Below are positions 59,518-64,000 of a stretch of DNA of 64,000 nt, piece after piece. The notes beneath the pieces were generated by a model. The model searched no databases. It saw nothing but the letters and a program-made list of their open reading frames with translations, and was not told the origin of the DNA. Position 1 is the first letter of the stretch. Every line of letters starts with the position of its first letter. Position numbers and translations under genes: made by a program. This stretch comes from Kitasatospora sp. MAP12-44 (GTDB lineage Bacteria; Actinomycetota; Actinomycetes; Streptomycetales; Streptomycetaceae). The stretch covers positions 372,001 to 436,000 of the forward strand of contig NZ_JARZAE010000004.1 of assembly GCF_029892095.1 (NCBI RefSeq), given 5' to 3'.

Positions 59518-60660
59518 ATGTCCTCCGCCCAGCCGCCGCCTGACGCCGCCGGTCGGACGGTGCATCCGATGCTGACGCCGGAGCAGATCCGCCGGATGCG
59601 GGCCCGGGCGCAGGCGCTGGCCGAGGGGGTCAGGGAGGCCACCGCCGAGGCGGTCGTGCGTCGCGTCTTCGCCGTCCAGGCGCAGGACGCCGCCGCGGCG
59701 GACCTGGGTATCCGGGTGCGGGGGCGGAACATCAGCGCGGAGAACATCCGTGCGGCGTACGAGGATGAGCGGAGCATCGTCCGCGGCTGGTTCATGCGGG
59801 GCACTCTGCACACGATCCCCAGCTCGCACGCCCGCTGGGTGCTGCGGCTGCTCGCTCCCCGCATCCTCGCCGCAACCAGCCGGCGCTACCAGCAGCTCGG
59901 CCTGGAGGACGGCCTGCGTGAGCGCGCCGACCGGCTTGCCCGGCGTGCCCTTGCCACCCACGGACCGCTCACCCGTACCGAACTGACGGAGCATCTGACC
60001 ACGATCGGCATTGAGCCGACGGGGCAGGCGCCGATCCACCTGATCCGCCACGCCGCACTCACCGGAGTCCTCTGCCACGGCCCCCGGCGCGGTGGTGAGG
60101 CCACGTACACGCTGCTCGAAGACTGGCTGCCGGCCGCCACCGCCGGGGGCTCCGGGTGGGAGGAGGAGACGGCCGTCGCCGAGCTCGCCCGCCACTACCT
60201 GCGCGCTCACGGGCCCGTGGGGGTGGACGACTTCGCCGCCTGGTCGGGTCTGCCGCTTACCGTGGCCCGCAAGGCCTGGAAGGCTCTGGCGCAGAGCGGC
60301 TCGATCACCGGGTACGGCGCGTCGGGCGCGTTGAGCGTGCTGACCGAGCAGGTGGAAGAGCCTCGCAGGAGGTCGGGTAGCCGGGATGTGCGGATGCTGC
60401 CCGCCTACGACAACTACCTGGTCGGTTACCGCGGCAGGGAGTTCTCCGTTCCCGCCGCCCACCTCGGCAGGGTCTGGCCGGGCGGTGGCGTCATCCGCCC
60501 CACGGTGGTCGCGGACGGCCTGGCCGTCGGTACGTGGGGCCGTCGCGATGGCGGCCGTGTCATCCAGGTGGACGCGTTCGAGCCCCTGCCGTCGCAGGTC
60601 CAAGCCCTGGTCAACGCGGAGGCCGCTGCCGTCACCCGCTTTCTGCGGCCGGGCACCTGA
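59518..60660 (+). CDS. winged-helix AlkZ/YcaQ-like protein (HTH_42)
   Basis: 380 aa from the ATG at 59518; an ATG at 59569 (MLTPEQIRRMRARAQAL) is the more conserved point. Blocks are VVRRVFAVQAQDAAAADLGI (the QxQ motif region of AlkZ), RGWFMRGTLHTIPSSHARWV, GPLTRTELTEHL and RMLPAYDNYLVGYRGRE-like VRMLPAYDNYLVGYRG. The family has DNA glycosylases acting on cross-links and other lesions, plus uncharacterised members. Confidence 0.82.
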   Translation: MSSAQPPPDAAGRTVHPMLTPEQIRRMRARAQALAEGVREATAEAVVRRVFAVQAQDAAAADLGIRVRGRNISAENIRAAYEDERSIVRGWFMRGTLHTIPSSHARWVLRLLAPRILAATSRRYQQLGLEDGLRERADRLARRALATHGPLTRTELTEHLTTIGIEPTGQAPIHLIRHAALTGVLCHGPRRGGEATYTLLEDWLPAATAGGSGWEEETAVAELARHYLRAHGPVGVDDFAAWSGLPLTVARKAWKALAQSGSITGYGASGALSVLTEQVEEPRRRSGSRDVRMLPAYDNYLVGYRGREFSVPAAHLGRVWPGGGVIRPTVVADGLAVGTWGRRDGGRVIQVDAFEPLPSQVQALVNAEAAAVTRFLRPGT

Positions 60661-60714
60661 ACGGGCGTCATGGTCCGATGACGATCGGAACCTTCGGGAA
60701 GTCGACCGGCACCA

Positions 60715-61779
60715 TCACTCCGCGGTTGCGAGCATGGCCCCGCCGAAGGCGACCGCCCCTGTGAGCAGTGCGCTGACGAGCGTGATGACCGCCAACCGGC
60801 CGACAGAGTCGACCTGACCTCCAAGCCCCAGTACCCGCCACATGGTGTCCCGCAGCGCCAACGAGACCGGCAGGGCAACCGCCGCTGCGGTGGCGGCGAT
60901 CCGTGTCGCACGTCGCGTTCCTGACGCGGCTTCGGGCGCGGCTTCGGGCGCGGTGAGCCGCAGGACGCTGTTGCAGATCATGGCGAAGGCGAAAGCGCCG
61001 CCCGCGAAAACGATGGCCTCGACGGCGAAGAGCAGCGGTCCGGGCCAGCCCTCACCGGTTGCCAGCCCCGTGGCGACCAGGAGGCCGGCGGTGAGGCCGG
61101 CCACTGCGGCAAGCGCGGTGAAACGGCGGCGGACGAAGCCGATCGTGCCGCTCCAGCGAATCCGGGTGGCGAGCCCGCGCCCCGCGCGCGGGTGGCGTGC
61201 GGCGACCAGGTTCACCAGGGGCACCAGGGGCACGATGTCGTCAAGCCAGTCGCCGTCCGATCGGCGGCGGACTGCGCCAGTTGCGCCCGGCAGCAGACGG
61301 ACCGTCCGCCGGTGCAGCAGGAGGCCCGCGACCGCCACGCCGGTGAGCGGCAGCAACGAGCCGATCAGCCAGGGCGTGCCGCCGTTCCAAGCCTTGCGGT
61401 CTGCGCGTGCGGCCACGGCCGACCAGTCGGTGGCGGCCGTGACCGCGACGAGCAGCGTGCAGACCAGCGCGGCCCGAAGCAGCTGCTCGACCCGGTACAG
61501 CGGCAGTTGTTCGTCGCGGCGACACAGCAGCGCCCGCACCGAGCCGAGCGCACCGAGCAGCGGGACAAAGAACATCGTGAAGGTGACGACCGTGTCGTAC
61601 GGGTCGCCCTGCCAGGGGCTGCCCGCTCGCACGGCGTGCACCTGCGTCGTGACGTAGGCGAACGCCGTGAACAGGCCGGCGCCCGCGAGGGAGGTCGACA
61701 GCGCCGTGGCTGCGGCCGGTCGCGCCGCGTGTCCGACCGGCAGGACGTCGATTTGATGATGCGTCACATTCTCTCGCAT
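60715..61779 (-). CDS. multi-pass membrane protein
   Basis: 354 aa from the ATG at 61779 (MRENVTHHQIDVLPVGHAAR). About eight hydrophobic segments, arginine-rich loops, no known domain. Divergent from the padR operon across an 84-base region with palindromes, so probably under the same PadR control. Confidence 0.72.
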   Translation of the reverse strand: MRENVTHHQIDVLPVGHAARPAAATALSTSLAGAGLFTAFAYVTTQVHAVRAGSPWQGDPYDTVVTFTMFFVPLLGALGSVRALLCRRDEQLPLYRVEQLLRAALVCTLLVAVTAATDWSAVAARADRKAWNGGTPWLIGSLLPLTGVAVAGLLLHRRTVRLLPGATGAVRRRSDGDWLDDIVPLVPLVNLVAARHPRAGRGLATRIRWSGTIGFVRRRFTALAAVAGLTAGLLVATGLATGEGWPGPLLFAVEAIVFAGGAFAFAMICNSVLRLTAPEAAPEAASGTRRATRIAATAAAVALPVSLALRDTMWRVLGLGGQVDSVGRLAVITLVSALLTGAVAFGGAMLATAE

Positions 61780-61796
61780 GGCGACGACAGTACACG

Positions 61797-61835
61797 CCAC
61801 GTACTACGTGGTGCGTACTTCATGACGCGTAGTAT
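61797..61835. promoter_or_regulatory. PadR-type operator/promoter region
   Basis: CCACGTACTACGTGG (6-3-6 inverted repeat, 61797-61811) overlaps a wider pair TACTACG/CGTAGTA (61802-61808 and 61828-61834). TAGTAT at 61830-61835 is a likely -10 for padR. Paired TACT/AGTA-type sites are usual for PadR proteins, so autoregulation is likely. Confidence 0.55.
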
Positions 61836-61863
61836 GGTGCTGCGTCAGAACAGGAGGAACGGC

Positions 61864-62163
61864 ATGCAAGCCAACGATGCCCAGACGCTGGTGCTTTGCG
61901 CGCTGGCCGACGGACCACTGCACGGATACGCGATCAACGCGGCGATCGAGGAGCTGACCGGGGAGCGATTGGGGCCCGGCAGCCTGTACGGGGCGCTGAC
62001 CCGGCTGGAGTCGAAGCAGTTGATCGAGCCGCTCGACGGGCAGGGGCGCCAGCGCCCGGTACGGCTGACGCCTGTGGGCCGTGAGGTGCTGGAGCGCGAA
62101 CTGCGAACGATGGCGCGGGTGGCGAACGCCGGGCTGCGCAGCCTGGGGGTGAACCCGGCGTGA
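61864..62163 (+). CDS. PadR-family transcriptional regulator
   Basis: 99 aa from the ATG at 61864 (MQANDAQTLVLCALADGPLH) after AGGAGG. Winged helix with GYAINAAIEELTGERLGPGS, LYGALTRLESKQLIEPLDGQ and the short PadR C-terminus. Its stop overlaps the next gene's GTG (GTGA), so the pair is co-translated. Confidence 0.9.
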   Translation: MQANDAQTLVLCALADGPLHGYAINAAIEELTGERLGPGSLYGALTRLESKQLIEPLDGQGRQRPVRLTPVGREVLERELRTMARVANAGLRSLGVNPA

Positions 62164-62948
62164 GCGTCGTCGCCCGGAGCCTGGTCAGGCTCTACCCGGA
62201 CGCCTTCCGCGAGCGCTGGGGTGCCATGGTGGAGGAGGAAGCCCGGGGCGCGGGCTGGAAGTCGTGGCCCAACCTGATCGCGGGCATCGCCGACATGTGG
62301 CTGCACCCGGCGCTCTGGCCTGCCGACTCCCCGGCCCAGCGGCAGCGGCGGGTGGCGACCATGGGCATCACAGTCGCCCTCGCCGCCTGGCTCCTCAGTC
62401 ATCTGGTGGCCGAGCAGGGCGGCCCGCTGCCTGCCTACGGCGTCCGCAGCGGCATCATGCACGGCTGCACCACCCTGCTGCTGCTCGGGATCGCGCTCGT
62501 CGCGCCCAGGCCCCGGCCGAGCCTGGGCGCCGCAATCACACTGCTGCGCTGGGCGGTTCGGCGCCTCGCCGCGCCGACGGTGCTCGGCACGAGCATGGTG
62601 GTCGTCGTCCACGGTGGCGTCGACGCGGCGGCCTCGCCGCCCACGCTGCGGACCGCCGTGGTGGCGGGCTGGTGGATCGCCCTGGGACTGGGTGCGATCC
62701 AGATCCCCCGGATCTTCACCGGCGTCGGCGCGGACGCGGTCGTGCCGCCGCACCCTGGACGGCTCCGCCTCGGCGTGTGGACACTGGCCGCCGCCAGTGC
62801 GACCGGGGGCGCGACCATCCTCGGCGTCTCCGTGGCCGGTGGCGGCTTCCATCTGCTCGCCGCCACCGTCGGCGTGGCCCTGCTGCTGCTGACGGCCGTG
62901 TGCGCGGGCACCCTGCGCGACCTGCGCGACCTGACGTCAGCTCGCTGA
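62160..62948 (+). CDS. PadR-partner membrane protein
   Basis: 262 aa, GTG start overlapping padR. N-terminal SLVRLYPDAFRERWGAMVEE is the short cytosolic motif common to proteins paired with PadR, then about six hydrophobic segments. The gene at 45196 has the same N-terminal motif. Function unknown. Confidence 0.78.
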   Translation: MSVVARSLVRLYPDAFRERWGAMVEEEARGAGWKSWPNLIAGIADMWLHPALWPADSPAQRQRRVATMGITVALAAWLLSHLVAEQGGPLPAYGVRSGIMHGCTTLLLLGIALVAPRPRPSLGAAITLLRWAVRRLAAPTVLGTSMVVVVHGGVDAAASPPTLRTAVVAGWWIALGLGAIQIPRIFTGVGADAVVPPHPGRLRLGVWTLAAASATGGATILGVSVAGGGFHLLAATVGVALLLLTAVCAGTLRDLRDLTSAR

Positions 62949-62973
62949 GCTGCAGACTGTCTGGACGGTTCTG

Positions 62974-63744
62974 ATGCCTGATCTGCTCCGTACTCTCTAC
63001 ACCCGCCGTCTGCGCCGCCAGGTCACGGCAGGCCCGCTGCCCAGGCACGTCGGGCTGATCATGGATGGCAACCGCCGCTGGGCCCGGCAGATGGGCATGG
63101 CCAACCCCAGCCTCGGCCACAAAGTCGGCGCCGAGCACGTCGAGGAGGTGCTGTCCTGGTGCGAAGCCCTGGGAATCAAGCACATCACCGTCTTCCTCTG
63201 CTCGACCGAGAACCTGCAGCGCCGGGGCGACGCCGAGGTCGCCTTCCTGATGCAGCTCATCGAACAGGTCGTGGCCGACCGGCTCACCCGGCCGGACGCC
63301 CGCTGGCAGGTGCACCTCGCCGGAATGCCCGACGCCCTGCCCGACAGCACGGCCCGGGCGCTCAAGGAGGCGGTCGAGGCCACCCGCACCTGTACCACCG
63401 GAGCCCACGTCACCCTCGCCGTCGGCTACGGCGGCCGACAGGAGGTCATCGACGCCTTGCGGGAGCTGATGTACGTGCGGGCCGAAGCCGGCGAGTCACT
63501 GACCGATGTCGCCGACACCCTGACCGTCGACGACATCGCACCGCACCTGTACACCGCCGGGCAGCCCGACCCGGACCTGGTCATCCGCACCAGTGGCGAA
63601 CAGCGGCTGTCGAACTTCCTGCTCTGGCAGAGCGCCTACTCGGAGCTGTACTTCTGCGAGGCCTACTGGCCCGCGTTCCGCGAAATCGACTTCCTGCGCG
63701 CCGTCCGCAGCTTCGCCGCAAGGCAGCGGCGTTACGGCGGCTGA
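62974..63744 (+). CDS. uppS: cis-prenyltransferase (isoprenyl transferase)
   Basis: 256 aa. Catalytic Asp31 in LIMDGNRRWAR, FLCSTENLQR, and the C-terminal IRTSGEQRLSNFLLWQSAYS with ELYF bind isopentenyl diphosphate. Such enzymes make long cis-prenyl diphosphates, including the undecaprenyl carrier. Streptomycetes have more than one copy, so this could make a shorter product. Confidence 0.92.
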   Translation: MPDLLRTLYTRRLRRQVTAGPLPRHVGLIMDGNRRWARQMGMANPSLGHKVGAEHVEEVLSWCEALGIKHITVFLCSTENLQRRGDAEVAFLMQLIEQVVADRLTRPDARWQVHLAGMPDALPDSTARALKEAVEATRTCTTGAHVTLAVGYGGRQEVIDALRELMYVRAEAGESLTDVADTLTVDDIAPHLYTAGQPDPDLVIRTSGEQRLSNFLLWQSAYSELYFCEAYWPAFREIDFLRAVRSFAARQRRYGG

Positions 63745-63756
63745 GGGGGCTGAGGC

Positions 63757-63794
63757 GGCCGGGAGGGGAGGCGTCCTCGCCTCCCCTCCCGGCC
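63757..63794. terminator. bidirectional hairpin between uppS and secreted gene
   Basis: GGCCGGGAGGGGAGGCG (63757-63773) pairs perfectly with CGCCTCCCCTCCCGGCC (63778-63794), loop TCCT. Lies between two convergent genes and can serve both. Confidence 0.88.
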
Positions 63795-63824
63795 GAAGCA
63801 GATGCAGATGCAGCCGATGCGGCG

Positions 63825-64000
63825 TCAGTACTGCGTGGACACCGTGACTCCACTGAAGTCGGTGGCGGCGTACAAGGAGATGTAGCGGTATCCGGCAGTG
63901 GTGTTGGTGACGGTGATGGTCTGGAAGTTGCCGGGGTTGGTCGACTCGGCCGTGTACGCGGTGGGGCTGGCCCAGGTGGTGGGGTTGTAGTACAGGTCCG
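63825..64000 (-). CDS. C-terminal end of a secreted protein with PPC-like domain
   Basis: About 57 residues enter from the right edge: DLYYNPTTWASPTAYTAEST, NPGNFQTITVTNTTAGYRYI and SLYAATDFSGVTVSTQY to a stop at 63825. The beta-rich DLDLYY...S...GN...TI...AGxYYI pattern is that of bacterial pre-peptidase C-terminal (PPC) domains found at the end of secreted proteases and collagenases. The catalytic part lies outside the window. Confidence 0.7.
   Translation of the reverse strand, partial: DLYYNPTTWASPTAYTAESTNPGNFQTITVTNTTAGYRYISLYAATDFSGVTVSTQY

Overview
The window is high-GC DNA with mostly G/C-ending codons, GTG/TTG starts and short GTGA/ATGA overlaps. It carries typical Streptomycetaceae genes: an LAL-type LuxR regulator, PntA/PntB transhydrogenase, actinobacterial MurJ, PadR-linked membrane proteins and an S53 protease. 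The source is most likely a Streptomyces or Kitasatospora chromosome. No rRNA, tRNA or CRISPR array was recognised.

0-12 kb. A decayed IS701-like element (470-2016) with terminal inverted repeats and a small frameshifted passenger ORF abuts a two-gene unit (conserved 119-aa protein plus ATP-grasp enzyme). Then come pntAB and a phenylacetate-CoA ligase gene. The ligase leader holds a PaaR-like operator directly next to an octanucleotide tandem repeat. From 12.4 kb leftward runs a tightly coupled unit: a 24-codon peptide gene ending in YYCCSF, a PqqD/RRE-like domain fused to an M50 membrane metalloprotease, a TPR protein and a flavin reductase. It is divergent from a large LAL regulator. This is the best candidate for an undescribed system, either a RiPP or a peptide-signalling pathway.

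15.6-33.1 kb. A choline/glycine-betaine to glycine catabolic cluster: betA, soxBDAG, a Rieske oxygenase, a dimethylglycine oxidase/dehydrogenase, betB, an APC permease, an IclR regulator, a Rieske ferredoxin and gdhA. A GTTGCG half-site recurs in the control regions and probably marks the IclR operators. A rhomboid protease gene lies inside the cluster.

33-40.5 kb. An ABC exporter is followed by a CHAT-like remnant and two lower-GC accessory genes, a TOPRIM-like protein (probably leaderless) and a PD-(D/E)XK nuclease-like protein. Two decayed genes follow (aminotransferase, AraC/GlxA regulator). This looks like an insertion hotspot and possibly a defence island.

40.5-64 kb. A leftward operon holds dapD-like, acyl-CoA dehydrogenase and acyl-AMP ligase genes, perhaps part of a specialised pathway. 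After it come an orphan PadR-partner membrane protein, an S53 protease, hydrolases, a DUF4097/HTH divergent pair, small hypotheticals, a recombination scar where two head-to-head genes both lost their 5' ends (52.8 kb), an erythromycin-esterase-like enzyme, a PEBP protein, lpd, murJ, an AlkZ-like protein, a PadR operon, a cis-prenyltransferase and the 3' end of a secreted protein.
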